DNA of 45,817 bases from an uncultured Clostridia bacterium (GCA_946620645.1 CAMONN010000002.1:1-45817), one strand, 5' to 3'; shown: positions 1 through 9,442, numbered from the stretch's first letter. The notes: generated by a model from the sequence alone, not told the origin. Numbers and translations: made by a program.

Positions 1-124
1 CCTTCACGGTGCCGCCGCTCAGGGGTATTTTTTTCGCGCAGCCGCACAGCGAGAGGCACAGAAGCAGAAGGACGCCCAGCCGGAGAAGGGACACCGGGGA
101 CCGATACAGACGGCGGACCCTCAT
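1..124 (-). CDS. lipoprotein, N-terminal part only (runs off window start)
   Basis: Reverse strand from ATG at 124 reads MRVRRLYRSPVSLLRLGVLLLLCLSLCGCAKKIPLSGGTVK..., a signal peptide with a lipobox (LCGC). The ATG overlaps the TGA of the next upstream gene (ATGA). Confidence 0.7.
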   Translation of the reverse strand, partial: MRVRRLYRSPVSLLRLGVLLLLCLSLCGCAKKIPLSGGTVK

Positions 125-1788
125 CGGTCATCACCTGCTCTTCCGGAGTCGTTTCCCATTTTCACGATAAAGAAATCATCCACCGGGCCCATACAGCCCT
201 CTTCCGGGAAACAGGGCATGGCACGGACCCTGGGATCCTGCTGCATGCGGTTCCAGCTTTCGGTATCGGCCATCACAGCGGGACTGTTGAGGATATAGCG
301 GAAATAGGCCGCATAGCTGTTGTAGTTATAGGAGGCGAGAGACTTCTCAATCGGAGAGCTCTCTTCACAGCCGGTAATATCGTAGGTGGCTTCAAATCCG
401 GGCATCCGCACCCGCAGTTCCGGACTGACGCCGACAAAAACCAGAGGGGTTTCCCCGCTGCGGTAATCGGGGTTCGAATCCATCATGGTGAGCACGCGTG
501 TCATCAGGGACAGAGTGGCGTTCTGCTCCAGGTTCTTGCGGGTGTAGACCACGTTGGCGGTCTGTATGTTGGCGCAGAGCAGCAGAGTTGTGAGTGCTGC
601 GGAGAGAACACGCAGAATCGGGCGGGCCTTAAAAAGCTGCCCTGAAGAAGCTCCGGAAAGCGGTGACGAAGCTGAAGAGCCCGGTACCGCGGCATCGGAT
701 TCGGATGCAATAAAGTGGGGCAGCAGGCAGAACAGCCAGAACAGCCAGAAAGCGGTTTTCATCAGGTCGTGGACATCCAGTGTGAAAGCGAGCTGGGCGG
801 TATTCATCCCCAGGGGCAGAAGCAGCGTCAGCGCGGCCAGCAGCAGCTTTTCTGCCGGACCGGTGTCCTTCCTGCAGAACCAGCGGACCAGCGGAATCAG
901 CGCCAGCAGCGGCAGGAGAACAGCGAGGACCAGAACCAATGGCTCAATGTGGGACTTTGCCGGATTCCAGAAAGCCCAGGCCCAGGTTTGAAATGTGTGG
1001 AGGATTCTTCCGGTCAGCGGCAGGGCGGCCGTCTGGCCGACGTCATTGTAACTGCCCATGGCAAGGTTGATGCCCTTCAGGGAGCACATCACCCGGATGC
1101 CCGCCCAGTAGAGCAGGCCGCCCAGCGCCAGCATGACGATGGACCGCAGGCCCTTTCGAAACACCGGGCGGAAGGCCTCTCCCCGAAGAAGCGCCGCGAT
1201 GCTGAGGAGCATGATCAGCGTGACAGGAACCGACACCATGCTCTGATAAATTGAGATGCAGGCGGCAATGAGCAGCGACCCGAGCAGCGCGCCCGGCAGG
1301 CGGTACCGGTCCCAGAGCAGCACCGCAAGCACCCCCAGCAGCAGACCGAAACAGTCGGCGTCCATTTCGTACAGGAACGTGGCAGTCATGGCAATGGTTG
1401 AGAGGTTGGCTGCCAGAATGCCGCCGGCCAGCACCGTAAACCAGGGGCTGCGGATCCGGAAGAGCTTTACCGTCAGAAAGCCGGCAAGGCTCAGCCAGAA
1501 AAGGCTCAGGAGGCCAAGCATCCAGGGCGCCGCAATGAGGCCCCGGACCGTGCGCCGGTAGAGAACGATTCCCGGCCGTCCCAGCTGCATCTTCCAGTAG
1601 GTTTCGACCGGCTCCACAACGAGCGCGTTCAGCATATCATGGGAGAAGCCCGCCCTTAAAAAGCCGTAGGCGTGGGCGGCTAGACCGAAGAAAAAGACCG
1701 CAGCAAAACTGAGCAGAAGCAGACGCTTCTGCTCTTCCCTGCCCAGGCGGTCGTCCTGCCAGCCTTTAAGAAGAGTTGATTCCAACAT
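121..1788 (-). CDS. GtrII-like glucosyltransferase domain polytopic membrane protein
   Basis: ORF with many hydrophobic helices and an acidic N-proximal segment (HDMLNALVVEPVETYWKMQLGRPG) typical of GtrII-type membrane glucosyltransferases. Start set at MLESTLL rather than the upstream M. Confidence 0.65.
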   Translation of the reverse strand: MLESTLLKGWQDDRLGREEQKRLLLLSFAAVFFFGLAAHAYGFLRAGFSHDMLNALVVEPVETYWKMQLGRPGIVLYRRTVRGLIAAPWMLGLLSLFWLSLAGFLTVKLFRIRSPWFTVLAGGILAANLSTIAMTATFLYEMDADCFGLLLGVLAVLLWDRYRLPGALLGSLLIAACISIYQSMVSVPVTLIMLLSIAALLRGEAFRPVFRKGLRSIVMLALGGLLYWAGIRVMCSLKGINLAMGSYNDVGQTAALPLTGRILHTFQTWAWAFWNPAKSHIEPLVLVLAVLLPLLALIPLVRWFCRKDTGPAEKLLLAALTLLLPLGMNTAQLAFTLDVHDLMKTAFWLFWLFCLLPHFIASESDAAVPGSSASSPLSGASSGQLFKARPILRVLSAALTTLLLCANIQTANVVYTRKNLEQNATLSLMTRVLTMMDSNPDYRSGETPLVFVGVSPELRVRMPGFEATYDITGCEESSPIEKSLASYNYNSYAAYFRYILNSPAVMADTESWNRMQQDPRVRAMPCFPEEGCMGPVDDFFIVKMGNDSGRAGDDR

Positions 1789-1852
1789 GTTACAAGACCT
1801 TCCTGTTCTGCAAAGCCCCGGGGGCATACGGGCCCCCGCTGATCATCGGTCC

Positions 1853-2368
1853 TCAACCGGAATGGTGATCGTGGTGATGATGGTGCTCGGTGGAGCCGTC
1901 TGAAAACAGCATATCCATCCCGTGGACAATGGCGTCGATTACGGCCAGAAGGTTTTCCCTGGCGGCCTTCTCACTGCCCGGGAGGTTTACAATCAGGGTT
2001 TTTCCGCGAATGCCGGCAGCGCTGCGGCTCAGGCAGCCCCGGGGAGTGATCTGAAAACTGGCCCAGCGCATGGCCTCGGGGATGCCGCGGGCTTCACGCT
2101 CAATGACGGCGAGGGTGGCCTCGGGGGTAATGTCGCGCTGAGAAAACCCGGTTCCGCCGGTGGTCATGACCAGGGCGATGTGCTGCTCGTCGGCACAGCG
2201 GATCAGCTCCGCCTGAATCTGCTCCTTCTCATCCGGCACGATGGCGGTGTGCACGACCTTAAATCCGGCATCCTCCAGAAGCCGGCAGACGGCCGGACCG
2301 CTGGTGTCCACGCGCTCTCCCCTTGAACCCTTGTCACTGACGGTAATGACAGCTGCGGTGTACTGCAT
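1853..2368 (-). CDS. MogA/MoaB family molybdenum cofactor biosynthesis protein with His-rich C-terminus
   Basis: TVSDKGSRGERVDTSGP...LVMTTGGTGFSQRDITPEAT...GIPEAMRW is the MogA/MoaB signature. C-terminus is STEHHHHHDHHSG. SD aaagggga precedes the ATG at 2368. Confidence 0.88.
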   Translation of the reverse strand: MQYTAAVITVSDKGSRGERVDTSGPAVCRLLEDAGFKVVHTAIVPDEKEQIQAELIRCADEQHIALVMTTGGTGFSQRDITPEATLAVIEREARGIPEAMRWASFQITPRGCLSRSAAGIRGKTLIVNLPGSEKAARENLLAVIDAIVHGMDMLFSDGSTEHHHHHDHHSG

Positions 2369-2606
2369 GGTGTGCTCCCCTTTCTGCATTCGGTGTCAAC
2401 AGCGCTTCTGCGCCTTCTTCTCATTGTAGCATGCGGGGCGGTCAAGAGCAAGAATTTCCTGTGAAAGTTGGCTTCCCGTGCCGCCGGGGGATGGAACCGG
2501 TTTTTCCAGGAAGACGCCCGGGACCGGACTGCTGTGCTGCTGTGTCAGGGACAGCCTTTGTCAGGATCCACAAAAAAGATTTGTCATTTTTGTACAGTTT
2601 TCCGTC

Positions 2607-2635
2607 TTGAATCCTCCCTGGGTTTCGTTTATTAT
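2607..2635 (+). promoter_or_regulatory. sigma-A type promoter of the orphan RNA
   Basis: TTGAAT (2607-2612), 17 nt spacer, TATTAT (2630-2635). Not placed to serve any annotated long gene. Confidence 0.65.
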
Positions 2636-2817
2636 GTAGACGATGAAAGATTCATCCGGCCGGTCAGCCGGATGAGCGCCGATAGGAGCCATAGAGAAAG
2701 TACTCCACAATCAGGTCTGTCCCACCTAACGGGAATTGCGCGAGTCGCAGATATTGTGTTATGGGTGTTTCGTTTGTTTGGTTCCTCGGTCTACTCTGCA
2801 GAAAGAGAGGTTAAAAG

Positions 2818-2847
2818 ATGTTAGATACCAAGAATTTTGAGAAGTAA
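2818..2847 (+). CDS. putative 9-aa micro-ORF MLDTKNFEK
   Basis: ATG preceded by GAGAGG 7 nt upstream. The TAA lies inside the 5' arm of the terminator stem. Confidence 0.35.
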   Translation: MLDTKNFEK

Positions 2848-2890
2848 GCCCTGACCGGTGTGTGATGCGGTCAGGGCTTACTTCTTTTTT
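2840..2890 (+). terminator. intrinsic terminator of the orphan RNA
   Basis: 18-bp perfect stem AGAAGTAAGCCCTGACCG / CGGTCAGGGCTTACTTCT with a 10-nt loop, then TTTTTT. Confidence 0.9.
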
Positions 2891-2937
2891 ACAAGCTATT
2901 TGTGCCTGCTGCAGAGCAGGTTTTTTTGCGGCATGGT

Positions 2938-3972
2938 TCACAGCAGGGCGATCAGCTGTGTCACTTCATCCTCCGTTGTGGCCCAGCTGGTAACCAGGCG
3001 CATCGTGGTGTGCTCGGCATCCGGGTTTTCCCAGAAGCTCATCAGGATTTTTTCGGACAGCTCTTCAAGCTTTTTTCGGTCCAGCGTGAAGAAGATCTGG
3101 TTGGTCGGGGAGTCAAAGGCAAGGCGGTAGCCCTTTTGGCGCAGGGCGCTGCGGATCCGGTCGGCGGCTTCAATCGCCGTCCGCCCGATCCGGCCGTACA
3201 GGTTGTCGGTAAAGAGGGCGTCAAACTGCTGCCCGGCAATGAAACCCTTCGCCAGGACCGCACCGTGCTGCTTGCAGATGGAGAAGAAGTGGGGGATTGA
3301 GTCATGCCGGGGGAAAACGACGGCCTCGCCCAGGAGTGTTCCGCATTTGGTGCCGCCGATATAAAACACATCGCACAGGCGGGCAAGGTCGGGAAGACGG
3401 ACGTCGTTCTCCGGACAGGCCAGGGCGTAAGCCAGCCGCGCGCCGTCCACATAGAGCCGGAGGCCGCAGCCGCGGCAGACCCGGCTGACGGATTCCAGTT
3501 CCGACAGGGAATAGAGCGTCCCGATCTCCGTTGGCTGAGAGAGATACACCGCTCCGGGCATGACCACGTGATCGTGATTTGCATCATTCCGGAAAGCGTC
3601 GACACAGGCCTGAATCTGCGCTGCAGAGAGCTTTCCGTCTTTTCCGGGAAGGGCGAGAACCTTGTGGCCGCCGTGCTCGATGGCGCCGGCTTCGTGAATG
3701 CAGATGTGGCCGGTTTCCGCGGAAATCACGCCCTCATAGGGCCGCAGCAGCGCGTCCAGTACCGTTGCGTTGGTCTGGGTTCCTCCGACCAGAAACCAGA
3801 CATCCGCTTCCGGAGCCTGGCAGGCCTCCCGGATTCTGGCCCGGGCGGATTCGGAGAAGTCATCCTCCCCGTATACGCCGGATTTCACCAGGTTGTTGTC
3901 GGTCAGCCGTTTTAAAACGGCGGGGTGTGCGCCCTGCATATAGTCGCAGGACAGGTTCAGTTTTCCGGCCAT
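2938..3972 (-). CDS. low-specificity L-threonine aldolase / beta-eliminating lyase family PLP enzyme
   Basis: GVYGEDDFSE...VWFLVGGTQTNATVLDALLRPYEGVISAETGHICIHEAGAIEHGGHKV...LYVDGARLAYAL...YIGGTKCGTLLGEAVVF with a PLP-lysine context. Start at MAGKLN after SD agaaagga. Confidence 0.85.
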   Translation of the reverse strand: MAGKLNLSCDYMQGAHPAVLKRLTDNNLVKSGVYGEDDFSESARARIREACQAPEADVWFLVGGTQTNATVLDALLRPYEGVISAETGHICIHEAGAIEHGGHKVLALPGKDGKLSAAQIQACVDAFRNDANHDHVVMPGAVYLSQPTEIGTLYSLSELESVSRVCRGCGLRLYVDGARLAYALACPENDVRLPDLARLCDVFYIGGTKCGTLLGEAVVFPRHDSIPHFFSICKQHGAVLAKGFIAGQQFDALFTDNLYGRIGRTAIEAADRIRSALRQKGYRLAFDSPTNQIFFTLDRKKLEELSEKILMSFWENPDAEHTTMRLVTSWATTEDEVTQLIALL

Positions 3973-4021
3973 CGCTGTTCCTTTCTCATTTCTTCCGCTT
4001 TTCAAAAACCCTGCGCGTCCC

Positions 4022-5404
4022 CTATTCGGACAGCATCAGCTTCTGATCCGCGGAGCGGATTTTTTTCTGCACCCAGTAGTATATAAGCTCAATGATACAG
4101 CAGCTTACCCAACCCACCGGATAGCCGAAGCCGACAAGCAGCGGGGTGTTGGCCACAAAGCGTGTCACAAGGAAGAGGTAAATCTGCCGCAGCCCGACGA
4201 AGGTGGAAAGCATAATAATCATCGGCCCCTTGGAGTCGCCCCTGCCGCGCAGCGCGCCGGCCAGCACGTGGTTAATGCAGTTGAATACCAGGAAGAACAC
4301 GTTGGCGCGCAGGAAAAGGGCCCCGTACTCAATGACCTCGGGATCCGGTGAAAACAGCCGGACGGCCGTGGGGGCATAGGCGAACAGCACAGCGGCGATG
4401 CCTGCCGTAATGGCGCTTGCCAGCACCAGCGCCGATACCGTGCCCCGGTCACTCCGCTGTTCATTGCCGGCGCCGGTGTTCTGGCTTACAAAGGTGGTTG
4501 AGGCCATGGCCATACTCTGCATCGGCAGCAGGATAAACTGGTCCAGCTTGTTGTAACTGCTCCAGCCTGCCATCACGCCGGAGCCGAAGACGTTAATATA
4601 GCCCTGTACGAAGATATTTGAAATCGAGGTCACGGTCGTCTGGAGACCGGCGGGCATTCCGATGGAAAAGATCTTTCGCAAAATCAGACCGTCAATGCGC
4701 AGATCCTTCCAGTCCAGGCGGTAGATGTCCTGCGTCCGGGTCAGCAGGACCAGGATCAGGACCGCAGATACAAACTGGGAGAGAATTGTTGCGATGGCGG
4801 CCCCGGCGATTCCGGCTTTCAGGACCAGAACGAAGAACAGATCCAGTACAATGTTTAAAAGGCTTGTCAGAATGAGATAGTACAGCGGCCGCGTCGAGTC
4901 GCCGACGGCCCTCAGGATACCGCTGCCCATGTTGTAGATGAGCAGGCCGGAGAGGCCGCCGATGTAGATGCGCAGGTACAGTGTCGCATCCTGAAACACA
5001 TCCTCCGGAGTGTTCATCAGCATCAGCAGCGGCCGGACCAGTGCCACCCCCAGCACCGAGAGCAGCAGGCTCAGCACAAAGGTTGCGGCCATCGTCGTCT
5101 GCACGGCGGTGTGCAGCTTTTCCGGATTTCGGGCGCCGAAGTACTGTCCGATCACTACGCCTGCACCGATGGAAAAGCCGTTAAAGAAGAACACCAGAAG
5201 ATTTACGATCATGGTGGTGGAGCCGATGGCCGCCAGGGCCTGTTTTGAGACGTAATTCCCCACGATGACAGAGTCCACGGTGTTGTACAGCATCTGAAAA
5301 ATGTTCCCCAGCATCAGGGGGAGTGCGAACAGAACCAGCTGCTTCAAAATCGGTCCGCTGGTCATATCGCGTACTGTGGAGTTGTTGGTTTTATTTCGTT
5401 TCAT
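4022..5404 (-). CDS. MATE family efflux transporter
   Basis: MTSGPILKQLVLFALPLMLGNIFQMLYNTVDSVIVGNYVS...ALAAIGSTTMIVNLLVFFFNGFSIGAGVVIGQYFGA. A TTG start at 5413 is an alternative. Confidence 0.92.
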   Translation of the reverse strand: MKRNKTNNSTVRDMTSGPILKQLVLFALPLMLGNIFQMLYNTVDSVIVGNYVSKQALAAIGSTTMIVNLLVFFFNGFSIGAGVVIGQYFGARNPEKLHTAVQTTMAATFVLSLLLSVLGVALVRPLLMLMNTPEDVFQDATLYLRIYIGGLSGLLIYNMGSGILRAVGDSTRPLYYLILTSLLNIVLDLFFVLVLKAGIAGAAIATILSQFVSAVLILVLLTRTQDIYRLDWKDLRIDGLILRKIFSIGMPAGLQTTVTSISNIFVQGYINVFGSGVMAGWSSYNKLDQFILLPMQSMAMASTTFVSQNTGAGNEQRSDRGTVSALVLASAITAGIAAVLFAYAPTAVRLFSPDPEVIEYGALFLRANVFFLVFNCINHVLAGALRGRGDSKGPMIIMLSTFVGLRQIYLFLVTRFVANTPLLVGFGYPVGWVSCCIIELIYYWVQKKIRSADQKLMLSE

Positions 5405-5610
5405 CTGTTGCAATACACCGGGCGTTCCGACCTGTGCGCCGCTTTTCTTTCCTGTTTCTGTGCAGCCGCCATTTTACTCCCCGCAGTCGGACCGCGTCAA
5501 CTGAAATCTCTGCGCGGGAAGGTCTGTCCTCCGAAACCGGCAGCCCGGGAACATTGAATTCTGCAGGCTCCTGTGATAAGATGCCGCTATCCTGCTTTCT
5601 GGAGTTGGCT

Positions 5611-6105
5611 ATGAGCTTTGACATTATTCTTCATGAACCGGAGCAGCCCGGGAATACCGGGGCGGTGGGCCGCACCTGCCTCTGTGCGGGAGCCGGCCTG
5701 CACCTCATCCGCCCCCTGGGCTTTCAAACCGATGAAAAAAGCGTACGCCGGGCGGGCCTGGATTACTGGCCGCGCCTGAATGTACGCGAATATGAGAATC
5801 TGGACGCCTTTTACGCCGCTCATCCCGGCGCACGGGTCTGGTATCTGACCACGAAGGCCAGAAAGACCATTGCCGAGGGGGATTACCGGGATGGGGACTT
5901 TCTGATGTTCGGGAAGGAAAGTGCGGGCCTGCCGGAGGAGCTGCTGATTCGGAATCCGGAATTCTGCGTCCGGATCCCGATGGCAGCCGGTGAACGGTCC
6001 CTGAACCTGTCCAACGCCGTGGCCGTCGCCCTGTACGAAGCGCTGCGGCACACCGGCTACGCGGGGCTCGAGACCCGGGGAAGTCTCCACCGGCTGTCAT
6101 GGTGA
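5611..6105 (+). CDS. trmL: tRNA (cytidine/uridine-2'-O-)-methyltransferase TrmL
   Basis: MSFDIILHEPEQPGNTGAVGRTCLCAGAGLHLIRPLGF...LMFGKESAGLPEELL...RIPMAAGERSLNLSNAVAVALYEALRH is the SPOUT TrmL signature. Confidence 0.93.
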   Translation: MSFDIILHEPEQPGNTGAVGRTCLCAGAGLHLIRPLGFQTDEKSVRRAGLDYWPRLNVREYENLDAFYAAHPGARVWYLTTKARKTIAEGDYRDGDFLMFGKESAGLPEELLIRNPEFCVRIPMAAGERSLNLSNAVAVALYEALRHTGYAGLETRGSLHRLSW

Positions 6106-6141
6106 GCCTTCCGTTCGCATCCGGCAAGTCTGAAAACAGAG

Positions 6142-6172
6142 CCACCCCGGTTCCATTTTGGGACCGGGGTGG
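6142..6172. terminator. GC-rich intergenic hairpin between convergent trmL and the TRAP operon
   Basis: CCACCCCGGTTCC / GGGACCGGGGTGG. The T-tract is weak on both sides. Confidence 0.45.
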
Positions 6173-6194
6173 TCGTATGATGAGCAGTGCCGGT

Positions 6195-8300
6195 TTAAGC
6201 CGGTTCTGCAGTCTGGCGCTTTGAGGCTACAATCTGCCAGACCATAGCGGCGGCAAAGAGCACGATGCCGATGACGTCGGTGATGACGGACGGATCCAGC
6301 ATCAGCAAACCGCCGGCGGCGAAAAGGATGCGGACCAGGGGATTAATCCGGCAGAAGAGATGGCCGTTCAGGGCGGCGGAAACGCCGAATATTCCGATGA
6401 GCGAAGTGATGACCACCAGCACGACCTGCAGCGTGGAGGTGTTCACAAACAGCATGGCCGGATTCATGGCGAAGATGTACGGAACCACGAAGGCGGCGAT
6501 GGCAAGCTTGGTGGCGTTGACGGCGGTCTTCATGGGCGGCGCATGCGCAATGGCGGAACCGGCATAGGCAGCCAGAGCCACCGGCGGTGTAATATCCGCT
6601 ACAATGCCGAAGTAAAACACAAAGAAGTGTGCTGCAATCGTTGACACCCCGAGCTGAATCAGGATCGGAGCGCAGGTGGAAGCCATAATGCAGTAGTTGG
6701 CTGTGGTGGGCACGCCCATGCCGAGGACAATGCAGCAGAGCATTGTGAAGAACAGCGCGATAAACAGGGACCCGTGGGAGAGCGTGATAACGGCGGTAAT
6801 GATCTGGGAGGCGAGACCGGTGATGGTAATGCAGCCGCCGATCATACCGGCAACGCCGCAGGCGGCGGCGACCGTAACGGAGCTTTTGGCGCCGTTTGCC
6901 AGCGCATCAAAGAGAACCACGGGCGTCATGACAGCGCCCTTTTTCAGCATACAGGCGAGGGCACAGGCGATACTGATGAAAAGCAGGGCGAGCTTTACCG
7001 TGCCGCCAACGTTCAGGAAAAGATAGAACAGCAGAGAGGCGATTCCGGTAATACCGAGAATGACATTGTCATGGGCGTTGGAAACCGAAACCGCGAAGAG
7101 GATGGCGATCGCGGCGGCAAAAGCCATGGTGCTGTTGCCGGAGGAGACCAGGTAAACCAGAATTACCAGCGGGAGAAGCAGATATACCCGGCGCAGCAGG
7201 TGCTTCAAAACGGGAAGACTGTCCTTGTCAATCCCCTTGAGGCCGAGCTTTTTGGCTTCAAGATGAACGGCGATAAAAATCCCGGTAAAGTACAGAATAG
7301 CCGGCAGGATCGCCCGGACAATGATATTGGAATAGGGAACGCCCACATACTCCGCCATCAGGAAGGCGGCAGCGCCCATAATAGGCGGCATGATCTGACC
7401 GCCGGTAGATGCCGCGGCTTCAACAGCGCCGGCAAACTCCGGCTTGTATCCGGTTTTTTTCATCATCGGTATCGTGACCGAGCCGGTGGTTACAGTGTTG
7501 CCCACGGAGGAGCCGGAAACCATGCCGCAAAGAGCGGAGGAGATGACGGCGACCTTTGCCGGACCGCCGGAAAAACGGCCGACGAGAGAGTTTGCAAGGT
7601 CAATAAAGAACTGGGAAATGCCGGTTCTTTCCAAAAAGGCGCCGAAGACGATGAAGACGATGATGAATTTGGAGCAGACCTGTACAGGCGTGCCAAGGAT
7701 GCCGCCGCCCTGTACGTGATAGAACAGGCTCTTTGCCACATTCCGGACTGCGCCTGCCGCCCCGAGATTTTTGGTAAACGCATAGTAATACAGGGCATAG
7801 ATTGTGAAAACGCCTGCCACACACAGGATGGGGATGCCGACACTGCGGCGGCAGAGCTCCAGCGTCGCAAGAATTCCGACAATGGCGATGGCGATTTCAT
7901 AGGGATAGATCCGGGACATGCCAAGCCGAACCGTAAGGCTTTTCGCATTGACCACAACATAGAAGAACGCTGCGGCGCCGGCCAGCATGAGAATCCAGTC
8001 ATACCAGGGAATGTGGTTTGGCCGGTGATCCCCTTTTTTTGCGGGAAAGACCAGATATCCGATGAGCAGAATGCCGCCGAAAAACGACGGGTATCGGACC
8101 AGGTCCAGCCAGGTGGCAAAAAGCGTGACATAAATGACGAACAGCGAAAAGGCGGCAAGGATTCCGTAGACAACCCAGCGCTGCCAGCCCTCCCAAAGAC
8201 GGGTATTGGACTCGCGGTCGTATTTTTTCATGACCGCATCCACGGCGGCCTGGTCAAATTCGGCTTCGTGGACGGGAACCTTCTGATTGGTTGATGACAT
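6195..8300 (-). CDS. TAXI-type TRAP transporter, fused small+large permease (DctQM-like)
   Basis: Long polytopic protein with SGGPAKVAVISSALCGMVSGSSVGNTVTTGSVTIPMMKKTGYKPEFAGAVEAAASTGGQIMPPIMGAAAFLMAEY. Start MSSTNQK. Confidence 0.92.
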   Translation of the reverse strand: MSSTNQKVPVHEAEFDQAAVDAVMKKYDRESNTRLWEGWQRWVVYGILAAFSLFVIYVTLFATWLDLVRYPSFFGGILLIGYLVFPAKKGDHRPNHIPWYDWILMLAGAAAFFYVVVNAKSLTVRLGMSRIYPYEIAIAIVGILATLELCRRSVGIPILCVAGVFTIYALYYYAFTKNLGAAGAVRNVAKSLFYHVQGGGILGTPVQVCSKFIIVFIVFGAFLERTGISQFFIDLANSLVGRFSGGPAKVAVISSALCGMVSGSSVGNTVTTGSVTIPMMKKTGYKPEFAGAVEAAASTGGQIMPPIMGAAAFLMAEYVGVPYSNIIVRAILPAILYFTGIFIAVHLEAKKLGLKGIDKDSLPVLKHLLRRVYLLLPLVILVYLVSSGNSTMAFAAAIAILFAVSVSNAHDNVILGITGIASLLFYLFLNVGGTVKLALLFISIACALACMLKKGAVMTPVVLFDALANGAKSSVTVAAACGVAGMIGGCITITGLASQIITAVITLSHGSLFIALFFTMLCCIVLGMGVPTTANYCIMASTCAPILIQLGVSTIAAHFFVFYFGIVADITPPVALAAYAGSAIAHAPPMKTAVNATKLAIAAFVVPYIFAMNPAMLFVNTSTLQVVLVVITSLIGIFGVSAALNGHLFCRINPLVRILFAAGGLLMLDPSVITDVIGIVLFAAAMVWQIVASKRQTAEPA

Positions 8301-8389
8301 AAGGGGACCTCCGTGGCGGTGGTTAAAATGCGGAGTGCCGCCCGTAATGAGAGGCACTCCGTAGGGTCGTCAAATCAGTTGAGAACAGG

Positions 8390-9403
8390 TCAGGCGGCAG
8401 TGTCAACCGTAATGCCGTTCTCTGCATAGAACTTGGCAGCGCCGGCGGCAAAGGGAACCGCAATTCCGTCGGTGGCGAAGTCAAGAGAAAGCTCGGCTCC
8501 CTTGGCGTGAAGCTCGGAAATAGCCGCGGCATTGTTGTAAATATTGGAAACAATGTTATAGGCGGTGTCGTCATCCAGATCAGCGCGGCAAACCAGCGTA
8601 GCCTTTACAGTGACCGTTTCGGTGTCTTCATCAAAGCCGTTGTAGGTGCCGGCGGGGATGGTGTAGGAGGCGTACCAGGGGCAATCGGCAAGCAGCTTTT
8701 CCATGTGCTCATCATCGATGGAAACCAGATAGACCTGCTTCGAGGTTGCAAGGTCGACAATGGCGGTGGTCGGAGCGCCTGCGGTGAGGATTGCGGCATC
8801 GATCTTGCCGTCCTTAATGCTGTCTGCGGAATCGGCGAAGGACTGATACTTCGCATCGACATCGTCAATGGTCATGCCGTACGCGGCGAGAATATCCACC
8901 GTGTTGAAGTAGGTACCGGAACCGACGTCGCCCACGCAGATGGAGCGGCCCTTCAGGTCAGCGACGGACTTGATGTCGGGGTTGCAGGTAAAGATCTGCA
9001 CCGTCTCGGCATAGAGGCCGCCCAGAACGCGGAAATCACTCATGGCGCCGCCGTCGGCAAAGGAATTGGTGCCGTTGTAGGCATATGTCATAACATCGGA
9101 CTGTACCGTAGCCAGGTCATAGGTCTTATCTACCACAATACCGGTGATGTTGGCAGCACTGCCGCCGGTGGAGACGACATTGATGTTCGTGCCGGCATTC
9201 TGATTCAGATACCCTGCCACTACGCCGCCAAAGGCGTAATAGGTGCCGGATTCACCGCCGGTGCCCATGGTCAGTGCAGAGGCGGCCGCGGGAGCGGCAT
9301 CGGCTGCCGGGGCTGCGGTTGCCGCAGGTGCTGAAGAGCCGCCGCAGGCGCAGAGGGCAAAGACCATCATGGCTGCCAGCAGAAGAGCGATCATTTTCTT
9401 CAT
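8390..9403 (-). CDS. TAXI family TRAP transporter solute-binding subunit (lipoprotein)
   Basis: MKKMIALLLAAMMVFALCACGGSS lipobox; TMGTGGESGTYYAFGGVVAGYLNQ...STGGSAANITGI typical of the TAXI family. Confidence 0.92.
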   Translation of the reverse strand: MKKMIALLLAAMMVFALCACGGSSAPAATAAPAADAAPAAASALTMGTGGESGTYYAFGGVVAGYLNQNAGTNINVVSTGGSAANITGIVVDKTYDLATVQSDVMTYAYNGTNSFADGGAMSDFRVLGGLYAETVQIFTCNPDIKSVADLKGRSICVGDVGSGTYFNTVDILAAYGMTIDDVDAKYQSFADSADSIKDGKIDAAILTAGAPTTAIVDLATSKQVYLVSIDDEHMEKLLADCPWYASYTIPAGTYNGFDEDTETVTVKATLVCRADLDDDTAYNIVSNIYNNAAAISELHAKGAELSLDFATDGIAVPFAAGAAKFYAENGITVDTAA

Positions 9404-9442
9404 TTTGTTTTCCTCCTGTACTTGCTTGAATTGGGAATGTAC

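Larger units (their letters stand above)
2641..2890 (+). ncRNA. orphan structured RNA of about 250 nt containing a terminal micro-ORF
   Basis: Bounded by a good promoter and a strong intrinsic terminator, with several perfect inverted repeats inside (see finding). No plausible long ORF. Confidence 0.6.

Noticed and set aside
465-485. GGTTCGAATCC, identical to a tRNA T-arm consensus
   Set aside because: It lies within the GtrII-like coding sequence (encodes DSNPDYR on the minus strand), and no acceptor or anticodon arms are visible around it.
2468-2824. 118-aa ORF on + strand overlapping the orphan RNA
   Set aside because: Begins upstream of the promoter, has no convincing SD and no protein-like motifs; the RNA interpretation with promoter, stems and terminator fits better.
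2641-2890. SRP RNA, tmRNA, 6S RNA or a named metabolite riboswitch as identity of the orphan RNA
   Set aside because: No SRP tetraloop/GGUGCUGU-like core, no tmRNA ends or tag ORF, no 6S-type end-to-end pairing, and no riboswitch core I recognise; left unnamed.
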